NCBI GenBank assembly: GCA_030594025.1 | Contig: JAUVFY010000017.1 | Location: 1-14,095 of the forward strand | Length of the DNA: 14,095 nucleotides | Source: Deltaproteobacteria bacterium | GTDB lineage: Bacteria > Desulfobacterota > GWC2-55-46 > JAUVFY01 | Direction: 5' to 3' | Part shown: piece after piece, positions 1 through 7,738 of the stretch | Position numbering within the stretch: the first letter of the stretch is position 1 | Layout of the letters: every line of letters begins with the position of its first letter | The notes under the pieces: generated by a model | The model's database searches: none | What the model saw: only the letters and a program-made list of their open reading frames with translations | Told to the model about the DNA's origin: nothing | Made by a program: the position numbers and the translations under genes

Positions 1-54
<54 letters not shown>

Positions 55-73
55 AAGAAAGAAGGGCCGGAAG

Positions 74-955
74 CTAAGTGGATTTCTGGGCAACAATTTT
101 TCTTTGCTTGACTTGTGTCCTTTTTCTTATCTCCTCCCACCTTTTTTTCGGTATGGACAGGAATATCTCAACGGCCCAGGGGTCGAACTGCGTGCCCGAA
201 CATCTTTTTATCTCTTCCCGTGCAGCCTCGTAGTCCGTGGCCTTTCTGTACGGCCTGTCGCTCGTCATGGCGTCGAAGCTGTCTGCAACAGCAAAGAGCC
301 TTGACCCGATGGGTATGGCCTTTCCTTTAAGCCCCTGGGGGTAGCCCTTGCCGTCGAAGCGCTCCGAATGGGTCCTTACTATCTCGGAGGCCCCTTCCAG
401 GAATTTTATTTCCTTTAGTATCCCGTAGCCTATCCTGGGGTGGTTCTTGATCTTCTTCCATTCCCTGACAGTGGGCCCATGGGGTTTCAGTAGTATGTTG
501 TCGGGCAGACCGATCTTGCCTATGTCATGCAGGAGGCTCCCCCTGCCTATGTTGACGAGGGCCTTGCCCTTGATGCCGGCCTTCCTGGCCATCTCGAGCG
601 TGTACTCCATAACCCTCTGGGAATGCAGGTGTGTCTCGTGCTCCCTTGCGTCAAGTGCGCTTGCAAGGGCAAGGAGAGTACTCTCGTAGGTCTCTTTGAG
701 CTCTTTTAAAGCCTTCCTCTGGCCTCTGGCCTTCTCCCTTTCCTTGGCGTAGGTCTTTCTAAGCTCCTCTGCGTAAAGGAGCAACTGCTTCTGGTCCAGC
801 GAGAGGCTTTCGAGATCTTCCCCGATATCCTCCGGGTCTTTGTTTTCCTTTGAACCGTGTCCGGGGGTCTGTCGGTAGAGCTCTTCGAGGGGTTCGGTCT
901 TAAAGCCTTTGGTTTTTCCTTTCGCCTCCGGCCCCATGATGGACTTCTTTTTCAT
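74..955 (-). CDS. HD-GYP domain protein, predicted cyclic-di-GMP phosphodiesterase
   Basis: A 293-residue soluble protein with no signal peptide or membrane segment. Residues 1-50 are polar and low in complexity. Residues 50-100 look like a charged coiled coil leading into the HD-GYP domain (about 95-270). Visible motifs are H111, the HDIGK box (H143-D144, K147), H172 in NHP, H196-S197-E198 followed by DGKGYP (201-206), and the AVADxFDAMTSDRPYR block (222-237). HD-GYP proteins hydrolyse cyclic-di-GMP to pGpG or GMP using a two- or three-metal centre. The usual HHE is HSE here, so one possible metal ligand is replaced by Ser, and activity is likely but not certain. There is no receiver domain of its own. 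The gene lies 53 bp after a stand-alone receiver gene on the same strand and is probably the last gene of that operon. AGGA upstream of the ATG is the likely ribosome binding site. The stop is TAG. Confidence 0.9.
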   Translation of the reverse strand: MKKKSIMGPEAKGKTKGFKTEPLEELYRQTPGHGSKENKDPEDIGEDLESLSLDQKQLLLYAEELRKTYAKEREKARGQRKALKELKETYESTLLALASALDAREHETHLHSQRVMEYTLEMARKAGIKGKALVNIGRGSLLHDIGKIGLPDNILLKPHGPTVREWKKIKNHPRIGYGILKEIKFLEGASEIVRTHSERFDGKGYPQGLKGKAIPIGSRLFAVADSFDAMTSDRPYRKATDYEAAREEIKRCSGTQFDPWAVEIFLSIPKKRWEEIRKRTQVKQRKIVAQKST

Positions 956-1008
956 AAGGGCTTCCTGCGGGGTCTCCTTTCAAGCCTGCTTCATGCGGCT
1001 AAAGCGTA

Positions 1009-1380
1009 TCAATCGTTTCCTTCCAGTACCTCGGTTATCCTGTCGAGGAGTGCCGTGGGGCTGAAGGGTTTTACAAAGTAGTCGTCCGCCCCGACGGCCA
1101 GGCCTTTTTCCCGGTGCTCTTCAAGGCCGTAGGCGGTGACCATTATAATATAGATGGATGCGGTCCCGGGGTCGCTCTTTAGGATCCTGCACACCTCGAA
1201 ACCGTCCAGGCGCGGCATGCCTATATCGAGGAGCAATAGTTCGGGTTTCTCCTTCCTGGCTATCTTGAGGGCCTGCTCTCCGTCACCGGCTTCAAAGATC
1301 TCGTATTGCCCGGAGCCTATGGTGGTGGCCACAAGCTCCCTTATGTGTGCCTTGTCGTCTGCGATAAGTATTTTTTTCAT
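1009..1380 (-). CDS. Single-domain CheY-like response regulator
   Basis: A 123-residue protein made only of a receiver domain. It shows the acidic pair D8-D9, the phospho-acceptor D52 in LLLLDIGMP, the switch residue T82 in VTAYG, and the invariant K104 in the VKPF motif. There is no output domain, so it should act by binding a partner protein or by passing phosphate on. Its ATG overlaps the TAA stop of the upstream histidine kinase by one base (TAATG), which implies translational coupling and a cognate kinase-receiver pair. The HD-GYP gene follows 53 bp downstream. A reasonable inference is that the phosphorylated receiver controls the HD-GYP protein, but nothing in the sequence proves this. 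Confidence 0.93.
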   Translation of the reverse strand: MKKILIADDKAHIRELVATTIGSGQYEIFEAGDGEQALKIARKEKPELLLLDIGMPRLDGFEVCRILKSDPGTASIYIIMVTAYGLEEHREKGLAVGADDYFVKPFSPTALLDRITEVLEGND

Positions 1381-3371
1381 TACTGTGCTTTTTGTACTCC
1401 GTCCGTCTTTGCCAGTGGCAGGGTAAAATAGAATGTAGTCCCTTTGCCCTCTCCCTCGCTTTCCGCCCAGATCTTTCCGCCGTGGAGCGCTACGATGGCC
1501 TTGGATATACTGAGCCCGAGCCCCGTACCCTTTATGCTGAACTCGTGTGATGAATCGGCCCTGTGGAAGGGCTCGAAGACCTTTTCAATGTCGCCGGTAG
1601 GTATACCCATCCCCTCGTCGGCGACACTTACCATTATATCTTCGTCAACATGTTCCAACTTTATCAATACCCTGCCGCCTTCGGGGGAGTATTTTACGGC
1701 ATTTTCCAGAAGGTTGACAATCACGTTTTGAATCTTTCCGGTATTTCCGTATGCCAGGGGGAGGTTAGCGGGCGTGTCCAACCCGATGGTTTGTGCGTTT
1801 GAGCGATGGATATAGGGTTCGGCGACCTTTTCGACCAATCTTACAACGTCAAAGCCCTCTCTCGTTAACTCCACCCCTCCGGGCTTTATCCTCGCGAGAT
1901 CCAGTATCTCGTCCATGAAGCTGGTTAAACGGTCGGATTCTTTGTGGACTATCTCCAGCCACTTTCCTTTTGTTTCCTCGTCCACAATCCTTGACCTTAA
2001 AAGCTCTATATAGCCCATGATGGAACTCAGGTGGGTCCTCAGTTCATGGGATACTATGCTCATGAGATTGTTCTTGAAGGCGTCCGTCTCCTCGAGAAGC
2101 TTCTTGTCCCCTTCGAGCCTGGTCAGTCTTTTAAGGGCCGTTACGTCGGTCATAACGTGTATGAGGGTAGAGACGTTACCAACCGAGTCGAACGTGAGGG
2201 GCGCTATCGTGGTCCAGAAGGTCCCTCCGAGATGCTCGGCTTCTATCTCAAAGACATGGGGCCGTCTCGTATGGACTATCCTTGCTATGGGACAATCGTG
2301 CCATCTTTCGTACAGATTGTGGAGGACCTCGAAACAGTCCTTGCCGACGATATCATTGAAGTGCATGTTTAACCGCCTGCCGATAGCCTTGTTCGCCTTC
2401 AATATCTTCCCCCCGCTGTCCATTATGACCACCAGCTCTTCCATTGTATCGAAGGTCCTCTCCCACGCGATTTTTGCCTGGTTCACATCCGTATAAAGAC
2501 CTTTGATCTCCTCCTGGTCCACCTTGAGTGAGTCGGCCATGGAGTTGAAAGACTTCGCAAGTGTGCCGAATTCGTCTTTTTCATCAACGTCCATCCTCAC
2601 ATCAAGGTTTCCCTTTTTCCACTCCTCCGAGACCGCCAGCATGCCTTTCATGCGCCTTGCCCCGCTGGAGATAAACGATACAAATAGCGATATGGAGATG
2701 ATTACGATGGTTAGGGTAACGGCCGCGCCGTAAAGGAGCCACCGGTTTCGCGTCTCCTCGAAGAGTAGAAAGGGCTCGTTAAGGGAGGTGGAAATCATCA
2801 AAAAGCCCCTTGCGGGCTCGGCCGCCCCGTGGCAGGCGTTGCACTCCTGCTTTGCTTGAATAAGGGCTACGTATGTGAGGAGCTCCTTTCCTCCACTCGT
2901 CTCTAAATAGTAGCCCCGTTCACCCCTTTCTTCATCGAATAGCTTGAGGGCCTCTTTGAACCCACGGGTTTCTGTCCCCACCGCCGTTACGTCAACTTTA
3001 CTGGGGTGGTCAACAAGCCACGCGGGCCATATCCTTCCGAGCCTCTTCTCCATTGCCTCGATGGTCTTCAGGTCCTGGAAGGCCTCCTCAAAACCGTTAG
3101 CCCTTATCACCTGGATCCTCTCAACCCCGGACACTGTCTTTAGCCTGTCTATGAGGTAGCGCGCATGGTCCGCCCTCTCGGTTACCATGTCTTCGTAAAT
3201 GGATTGAAGAATCGGCTCGGCCATGAGCTCGGATGCTCTCACCCTCTCTTCGAGGACATTCTGCCTTTCATTGTGAATTATCATGTAGATGAGAACGCCG
3301 AAACCGGATATTATGACAAGCATACCGATTGTGAGTAGCCTGAAAATACGGCTTTGCAAAAATGGAAACAT
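1380..3371 (-). CDS. Membrane sensor histidine kinase with periplasmic heme c-type (CxxCH) sensor domain, HAMP and PAS
   Basis: A 663-residue hybrid-free histidine kinase. TM1 is about residues 11-32 and TM2 about 211-234, flanking a periplasmic domain of about 180 residues. That domain contains C177-N-A-C180-H181, a heme c attachment motif. Position and surrounding sequence resemble the Tll0287-like/DUF3365 heme sensor family. A HAMP linker (about 235-285), a PAS domain (about 303-412), HisKA with SHELRT (H442 as phospho-site) and HATPase_c follow. The ATPase shows an N box around 549-561, DEGMGIP at 585-591 and GTGLGLS at 615-621. The Pro normally five residues after the phospho-His is His447 here. 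The protein probably senses redox state, oxygen or NO through heme. Its partner is the overlapping receiver gene. The gene diverges from pilB, with an AT-rich 289-bp region between them. Confidence 0.92.
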   Translation of the reverse strand: MFPFLQSRIFRLLTIGMLVIISGFGVLIYMIIHNERQNVLEERVRASELMAEPILQSIYEDMVTERADHARYLIDRLKTVSGVERIQVIRANGFEEAFQDLKTIEAMEKRLGRIWPAWLVDHPSKVDVTAVGTETRGFKEALKLFDEERGERGYYLETSGGKELLTYVALIQAKQECNACHGAAEPARGFLMISTSLNEPFLLFEETRNRWLLYGAAVTLTIVIISISLFVSFISSGARRMKGMLAVSEEWKKGNLDVRMDVDEKDEFGTLAKSFNSMADSLKVDQEEIKGLYTDVNQAKIAWERTFDTMEELVVIMDSGGKILKANKAIGRRLNMHFNDIVGKDCFEVLHNLYERWHDCPIARIVHTRRPHVFEIEAEHLGGTFWTTIAPLTFDSVGNVSTLIHVMTDVTALKRLTRLEGDKKLLEETDAFKNNLMSIVSHELRTHLSSIMGYIELLRSRIVDEETKGKWLEIVHKESDRLTSFMDEILDLARIKPGGVELTREGFDVVRLVEKVAEPYIHRSNAQTIGLDTPANLPLAYGNTGKIQNVIVNLLENAVKYSPEGGRVLIKLEHVDEDIMVSVADEGMGIPTGDIEKVFEPFHRADSSHEFSIKGTGLGLSISKAIVALHGGKIWAESEGEGKGTTFYFTLPLAKTDGVQKAQ

Positions 3372-3493
3372 AAGCTTACCTGAAGATATTTATCCAGGAG
3401 ATTTTGTAAGCTCCAATGATACTTTTATTTTTATAGAGGATTTTTAATGATTTTAATTCATGGATAGTTTAAAATTTTATTAAAGCACAAATC

Positions 3494-3522
3494 ATGATAT
3501 TGTCAGTAAAATTATCCTTTAA
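3494..3522 (-). promoter_or_regulatory. Possible sigma70-like promoter for the kinase-receiver-HD-GYP operon
   Basis: Read on the minus strand, TTAAAG (3517-3522) and TATCAT (3494-3499) are separated by 17 bases. The -10 matches consensus at five of six positions and the -35 at only three of six. It lies about 120 bp upstream of the kinase start codon in an AT-rich region where chance matches are common. The kinase ATG itself has only a weak CAGGT ribosome binding site. Treat this as a candidate only. Confidence 0.25.
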
Positions 3523-3586
3523 CGATAGCTCAACCGACGCGATTTGTCAAACGATAATAAGACGAATGTATGGGAATACAATTATC

Positions 3587-3615
3587 TTGACAGAAAATGT
3601 CGATTTCTATATCAT
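3587..3615 (+). promoter_or_regulatory. Near-consensus sigma70 promoter of the pilB operon
   Basis: TTGACA (3587-3592, perfect -35) is followed by exactly 17 bases and TATCAT (3610-3615, five of six for the -10). Transcription would start near 3622, giving a leader of about 40 bases to the ATG at 3661. A start near 3622 also rules out the upstream TTG at 3544 as the pilB start. TGACA (3588-3592) and TGTCG (3598-3602) form a partial inverted repeat overlapping the -35 and spacer, which a regulator could use. Confidence 0.7.
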
Positions 3616-3660
3616 AAAATATACAATTTTTGTAACCAGATCCGCTCATCGAGAGGGAAA

Positions 3661-5358
3661 ATGGCTGACAGGATAGGCGAGCTACTCTTAAAAGAAAAGC
3701 TCATAACAGAGGAACAGCTTAACGAGGCCTTGGAAGAGCAGAGGACGAACGGAGGCAGGCTCGGCTCCAACCTCACAAAGCTGGGATATATAAGCGAAAA
3801 AGACCTCACCACCTTCTTGAGCAAGCAGTACGGGATCCCCACGATTGACATGAGCTCGCTGGAGCTGGACCCTGAAGTGGCCAAACTCATCCCCGAGGAC
3901 GTGGCCAAGAGGTACCAGGTTATGCCCGTATCCAGGACAGGCTCCACCATGGTCGTGGCCATGGCCGACCCGGCCAATATATACGCCATAGACGACATAA
4001 AGTTCCTCACCGGTTATAACGTTGAGTCGGTGGTGGCATCAGAGGCGGCCATCAAGGGCGCCATAGAGAACGTCTACGAGGCCCCGGAGATGGAGCTCGA
4101 CGATGTCTTAACGGAGTTCGATGAAGAAGATATGGAGATTGTAAAAGACGAGGAAGAGGTTGACATATCGGACCTTAAGAAGGCTATCGAGGACGCCCCT
4201 GTCGTAAAGCTTGTAAACCTTATACTCACCGATGCGATAAAGAAGAAGGCCAGCGACATACACATCGAACCATACGAGAAGTCTTTCAGGGTACGCTACA
4301 GGATAGACGGAGTTCTCCAGGAGTTCATGAAACCCCCCCTCAAGCTTAAAAACGCCATCGTCTCCAGGATAAAGATAATGAGCCAGCTCGATATCGCCGA
4401 GAGGAGGCTTCCCCAGGACGGAAGGATTAAATTGAAGCTCGGCAAGGGAAAAGAGATGGATTACCGAGTATCGGTCCTTCCCACCCTTTTCGGCGAAAAG
4501 GTCGTCTTAAGGCTCCTTGACAAGAGTAACCTTCAGCTGGACATGACCAAGCTGGGCTTTGAAGTGAGGGCCCTCGGCGATTTCAATGAAGCGATACACA
4601 GGCCCTGGGGCATAGTGCTTGTCACCGGGCCCACCGGAAGTGGAAAGACAACGACCCTGTACTCGGCCCTGGCCGACCTTAACAAGATAAGCGAGAACAT
4701 CTCAACGGCCGAGGACCCCGTTGAGTTCAACCTCATGGGCATAAACCAGGTTCAGATGCACGAAGACATAGGGTTGAATTTCGCCGCGGCACTGAGGAGT
4801 TTTTTGAGACAGGACCCGGATATAATAATGGTCGGTGAGATAAGGGACTATGAGACCGCCGAGATAGCCATAAAGGCGGCCCTCACCGGCCACCTCGTCC
4901 TGTCGACCGTTCATACCAACGACGCCCCCTCCACCGTGAACAGGCTTTTGAACATGGGTATAGAGCCTTTTCTGGTCTCTTCTTCGTCGAACCTGATACT
5001 CGCCCAGAGGCTTGCAAGAAAGATGTGCTCGGAATGTAAGGAGCCGGTCGAGGCCCCTGTAAAGGCCTTCGTAGACGCCGGGATGTCGGAGGCGGAGGCG
5101 AAAAAGGTGAAGTACTTCACGGGTAAGGGCTGCTCCACATGCAACGGCACAGGATATAAAGGCAGGATAGCCCTTTACGAGGTCATGCCTTTTACTGAGA
5201 CAATAAAGGAGCTGGTCTTAAACGGTGCGAACTCTTCTGAGCTAAAAAGGGCGATGATAAAGGAAGGTGTCAAGACCCTCAGGATGAGCGGTCTTACGAA
5301 GATTTCTGAAGGTGTTACGAACCTTGAAGAGGTTTTGAGGGTAACCATGGCGGACTGA
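3661..5358 (+). CDS. pilB: PilB, type IV pilus extension ATPase with MshEN cyclic-di-GMP-binding motifs
   Basis: Cytoplasmic hexameric ATPase that powers pilus extension on the PilC platform. From ATG 3661 it has 565 residues, normal for PilB/GspE. Two 24-residue MshEN-type motifs sit at residues 4-27 (begins RIGELL, ends LEEQ) and 33-56 (begins RLGSNL, ends LSKQ), separated by five residues, as in known cyclic-di-GMP-binding PilB/MshE proteins. An acidic linker (about 140-180) leads to the ATPase core. Walker A is GPTGSGKTT (323-331) and Walker B is around DPDIIMVGE (385-393). A tetra-cysteine zinc motif (C456, C459, C491, C494) is also present. The start at 3661 is chosen because GAGAGG lies just upstream, the family N-terminus begins there, and the promoter lies downstream of the alternative TTG at 3544. 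That TTG would add 39 residues unlike any pilus ATPase. pilT follows after 35 bp. Confidence 0.96.
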   Translation: MADRIGELLLKEKLITEEQLNEALEEQRTNGGRLGSNLTKLGYISEKDLTTFLSKQYGIPTIDMSSLELDPEVAKLIPEDVAKRYQVMPVSRTGSTMVVAMADPANIYAIDDIKFLTGYNVESVVASEAAIKGAIENVYEAPEMELDDVLTEFDEEDMEIVKDEEEVDISDLKKAIEDAPVVKLVNLILTDAIKKKASDIHIEPYEKSFRVRYRIDGVLQEFMKPPLKLKNAIVSRIKIMSQLDIAERRLPQDGRIKLKLGKGKEMDYRVSVLPTLFGEKVVLRLLDKSNLQLDMTKLGFEVRALGDFNEAIHRPWGIVLVTGPTGSGKTTTLYSALADLNKISENISTAEDPVEFNLMGINQVQMHEDIGLNFAAALRSFLRQDPDIIMVGEIRDYETAEIAIKAALTGHLVLSTVHTNDAPSTVNRLLNMGIEPFLVSSSSNLILAQRLARKMCSECKEPVEAPVKAFVDAGMSEAEAKKVKYFTGKGCSTCNGTGYKGRIALYEVMPFTETIKELVLNGANSSELKRAMIKEGVKTLRMSGLTKISEGVTNLEEVLRVTMAD

Positions 5359-5380
5359 AAAATTGGCTCTTCACATTACA

Positions 5381-5396
5381 GAGGAGGTATGATTTG
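5381..5396 (+). promoter_or_regulatory. Ribosome binding site that fixes a TTG start for pilT
   Basis: GAGGAGGT (5381-5388) is six bases from TTG at 5394-5396, which opens the PilT frame (Leu codon read as Met, then AEQKN). An ATG at 5389-5391 is closer to the Shine-Dalgarno sequence but is in another frame. TTG is therefore the best-supported start. Confidence 0.75.
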
Positions 5397-6503
5397 GCGG
5401 AACAGAAGAACACAAAGCTCGCGCTCCAGGATTTACTGAAACTGTTTATGGACAAGGGTGGCTCCGACCTTCATATAACCGCCGGTTCACCTCCGAGGAT
5501 ACGTGTAGACGGGGTACTCAAGCCCATAAACGTTCCTTCCCTTACAGGGGTCGATACACGCCAGATGTGCTATTCCATACTCACCGACGTGCAGAAGCAC
5601 AGGTTTGAAGAAGAGAACGAACTGGACTTTTCATTCGGGATAAAGGGGTTGAGCCGCTTCAGGGGTAACCTTTTTATGCAGAGGGGGACCGTTGCGGGGG
5701 TCTTCAGGGCCATCCCCTTCGATATTAAGTCTTTCCATGAACTGGGCCTTCCGCCGATCGTCGAGGAATTATCGAAAAAACCGCGCGGCCTTGTACTCGT
5801 AACCGGCCCCACGGGATGCGGAAAGTCCACCACTCTGGCCTCAATAATCGACAGGATAAACCATGTAAGAACGGAACACATCGTAACGATAGAGGACCCA
5901 ATAGAATATCTGCACCAATCAAAGGCCGCCCTGGTGAACCAGAGGGAGGTGGGCTCTGACACCCATACCTTCAAGAAGGCCCTTAAATACGTTTTGAGGC
6001 AGGACCCTGACATTGTGCTCCTCGGTGAGATGAGGGACCTCGAGACGATAGAGACGGCGCTTACCATCGCCGAGACGGGCCACCTCTGTTTCGCCACCCT
6101 GCACACTAACTCCTGCGTGCAGACCATAAACAGGGTGGTGGACGTATTCCCTGCAAACCAGCAGCCCCATGTAAGGGCCCAGCTTTCGTTCGTTCTCGAG
6201 GGGGTACTTTCGCAGCTTCTTTTGCCCAAGTCCGACGGCAAGGGCAGGGTCCTTTCGCTTGAGATTATGGTCCCCAACGCGGCCATAAGGAACCTCATAC
6301 GCGAGGACAAGATTCACCAGATATACTCGCAGATGCAGGTGGGACAATCCAAGTTCGGAATGCAGACGATGAACCAGGGCCTTATGAACCTCTATGCGAA
6401 AAGGCAGATAACGGTTGACGAGGCCTTCGGCAGGAGCTCGGACCCGGAAGAGCTCCGTCAGATGATGGTCAACTCAGGGGCCATCAGGACCAGACCACGC
6501 TAA
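5394..6503 (+). CDS. pilT: PilT, type IV pilus retraction ATPase
   Basis: A 369-residue cytoplasmic hexameric ATPase that depolymerises the pilus, driving twitching motility and DNA uptake. The N-terminal PAS-like domain (about 8-110) includes the GGSDLHIT opening. The RecA-like core has Walker A GPTGCGKST (138-146), the Asp box around VTIEDPIEY (164-172), Walker B around DPDIVLLGE (204-212) and the His box HLCFATLHTN (230-239). The AIRNLIRE motif at 297-304 is diagnostic of PilT rather than PilB and is needed for retraction in characterised members. It has no tetra-cysteine zinc motif, unlike PilB. It lies between pilB (35 bp) and pilC (13 bp) and is almost certainly co-transcribed with them. 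The position is the one occupied by pilT4 in Geobacter, as I recall that locus. Confidence 0.96.
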   Translation: MAEQKNTKLALQDLLKLFMDKGGSDLHITAGSPPRIRVDGVLKPINVPSLTGVDTRQMCYSILTDVQKHRFEEENELDFSFGIKGLSRFRGNLFMQRGTVAGVFRAIPFDIKSFHELGLPPIVEELSKKPRGLVLVTGPTGCGKSTTLASIIDRINHVRTEHIVTIEDPIEYLHQSKAALVNQREVGSDTHTFKKALKYVLRQDPDIVLLGEMRDLETIETALTIAETGHLCFATLHTNSCVQTINRVVDVFPANQQPHVRAQLSFVLEGVLSQLLLPKSDGKGRVLSLEIMVPNAAIRNLIREDKIHQIYSQMQVGQSKFGMQTMNQGLMNLYAKRQITVDEAFGRSSDPEELRQMMVNSGAIRTRPR

Positions 6504-6516
6504 GGGAGGGTGAATT

Positions 6517-7734
6517 ATGCCTACTTTTGTTTACACCGGAAGGACAGCTTCGGGCGAGGTCAGGAAGGGTAACATCGATGCCATGAACGTCGCCCAGGCC
6601 ACCGCCACCCTCAGGCGTCAACAGATAATCCCGTCCACCATAACCGAAAAGAAGGGAATCGGATCGATACAGATAAGGATACCCGGTATGGGCCCCGGGA
6701 TAACGACAAAGGAACTCGTCGTATTTACCCGCCAGTTCGCAACGATGATAGACGCGGGGCTTCCCCTCGTTCAATGCCTCGATATACTTGCCAGCCAGCA
6801 GGATAACCAAGAATTCCAAAGGGTAATCAACGAGGTGAAGGCCAGTGTCGAGGGAGGCTCCACATTTGCCGACGCGCTGAAAAAGCACCCGAAGGTCTTC
6901 GACAGCCTCTTTGTAAACCTTATTGCGGCAGGTGAGGTGGGCGGCATACTGGATATCATCCTCAACAGGCTCGCAAACTTCATGGAGAAGGCCCAGAAAC
7001 TCAAGAATAAGATAAAGAGCGCGCTGACCTACCCCCTTGCGGTCATAGTAATCGCCACGCTTGTTGTTACGGGGCTTCTTGTGTGGGTTGTGCCCGTATT
7101 CGAGGACATGTTCGAAGGCTTCGGCCAGGCACTTCCCGCGCCTACCCAGCTCGTCGTGGGCATGAGCAACTTCCTCCGTTATTACTGGTACGTCTTGATC
7201 GGTGGGCTGGTCGGTGTATTCATAACTATAAGGCAGGCCCGCAGGACCGAGGGCGGAAAAAGGTTTACAGACGGCGTGCTTTTGAGGGTTCCCGTCTTCG
7301 GTGACCTTTTAAGGAAGACGGCCGTAGCAAGGTTCACACGCACCCTGGGCACCATGATGTCGAGCGGAGTGCCCATACTCGAGGCCCTCGAGATAGTTGC
7401 CAAGACAGCCGGTAACGTCGTAGTAGAGGAGGCCATCATGAAGGCCAGGAAGAGCTTGAGCGAGGGGAAAACCCTGGCCGACCCACTGGCTGAAACCAAG
7501 GTCTTCCCACCCATGGTCACCCAGATGATAATGGTCGGAGAGTCCACCGGCGCCATGGATACAATGCTCTCCAAGATCGCGGACTTCTATGAAGACGAGG
7601 TCGACGTCGCCGTAGAGGCCCTCACTTCCCTGATAGAGCCCCTGCTAATGGCATTCCTCGGAGTGGTGGTAGGCGGGCTTGTCATCGCACTGTATCTGCC
7701 TATATTCCAGATCGCAGGAGCCGCTGGCGGCTAA
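6517..7734 (+). CDS. pilC: PilC, inner-membrane platform protein of the type IV pilus
   Basis: A 405-residue polytopic inner-membrane protein on which the PilB and PilT motors act. The N-terminus (PTFVYTGRTASGEVRKG) is typical of PilC/GspF. Two T2SSF cytoplasmic domains follow at about residues 65-190 and 265-395. The repeat signature is visible twice: FTRQFATMIDAGLPL (70-84) and FTRTLGTMMSSGVPI (273-287). Hydrophobic segments lie at about 172-193, 220-237 and 373-400. The length is normal for the family. The ATG is preceded by GGGAGGGTG, a good ribosome binding site. pilS begins four bases after its stop. Confidence 0.96.
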   Translation: MPTFVYTGRTASGEVRKGNIDAMNVAQATATLRRQQIIPSTITEKKGIGSIQIRIPGMGPGITTKELVVFTRQFATMIDAGLPLVQCLDILASQQDNQEFQRVINEVKASVEGGSTFADALKKHPKVFDSLFVNLIAAGEVGGILDIILNRLANFMEKAQKLKNKIKSALTYPLAVIVIATLVVTGLLVWVVPVFEDMFEGFGQALPAPTQLVVGMSNFLRYYWYVLIGGLVGVFITIRQARRTEGGKRFTDGVLLRVPVFGDLLRKTAVARFTRTLGTMMSSGVPILEALEIVAKTAGNVVVEEAIMKARKSLSEGKTLADPLAETKVFPPMVTQMIMVGESTGAMDTMLSKIADFYEDEVDVAVEALTSLIEPLLMAFLGVVVGGLVIALYLPIFQIAGAAGG

Positions 7735-7738
7735 AAAT

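Noticed and set aside
3372..3416. Inverted repeat AGCTTAC / GTAAGCT in the leader of the kinase gene
   Set aside because: Seven-base arms are separated by about 27 bases of AT-rich sequence with no U-tract or known riboswitch features. It could easily be chance.
3544..3660. 39-residue N-terminal extension of PilB from a TTG at 3544
   Set aside because: It has low-complexity AT-rich codons, unlike the GC-rich gene body. It lies upstream of the predicted transcription start near 3622 and has no counterpart in PilB proteins. ATG 3661 has a plausible ribosome binding site and the family N-terminus.
5570..6310. Long antisense open frame (246 codons) opposite pilT, and other long frames opposite the pil genes
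   Set aside because: These are complements of strongly conserved genes. Their products are low-complexity, Ser/Leu/Pro-rich, with no recognisable domain or ribosome binding site.
7679..7738. Earlier in-frame start for PilS overlapping the end of pilC
   Set aside because: The 20 extra residues are just pilC sequence read in another frame. ATG 7739, four bases after the pilC stop, gives a normal PilS N-terminus.
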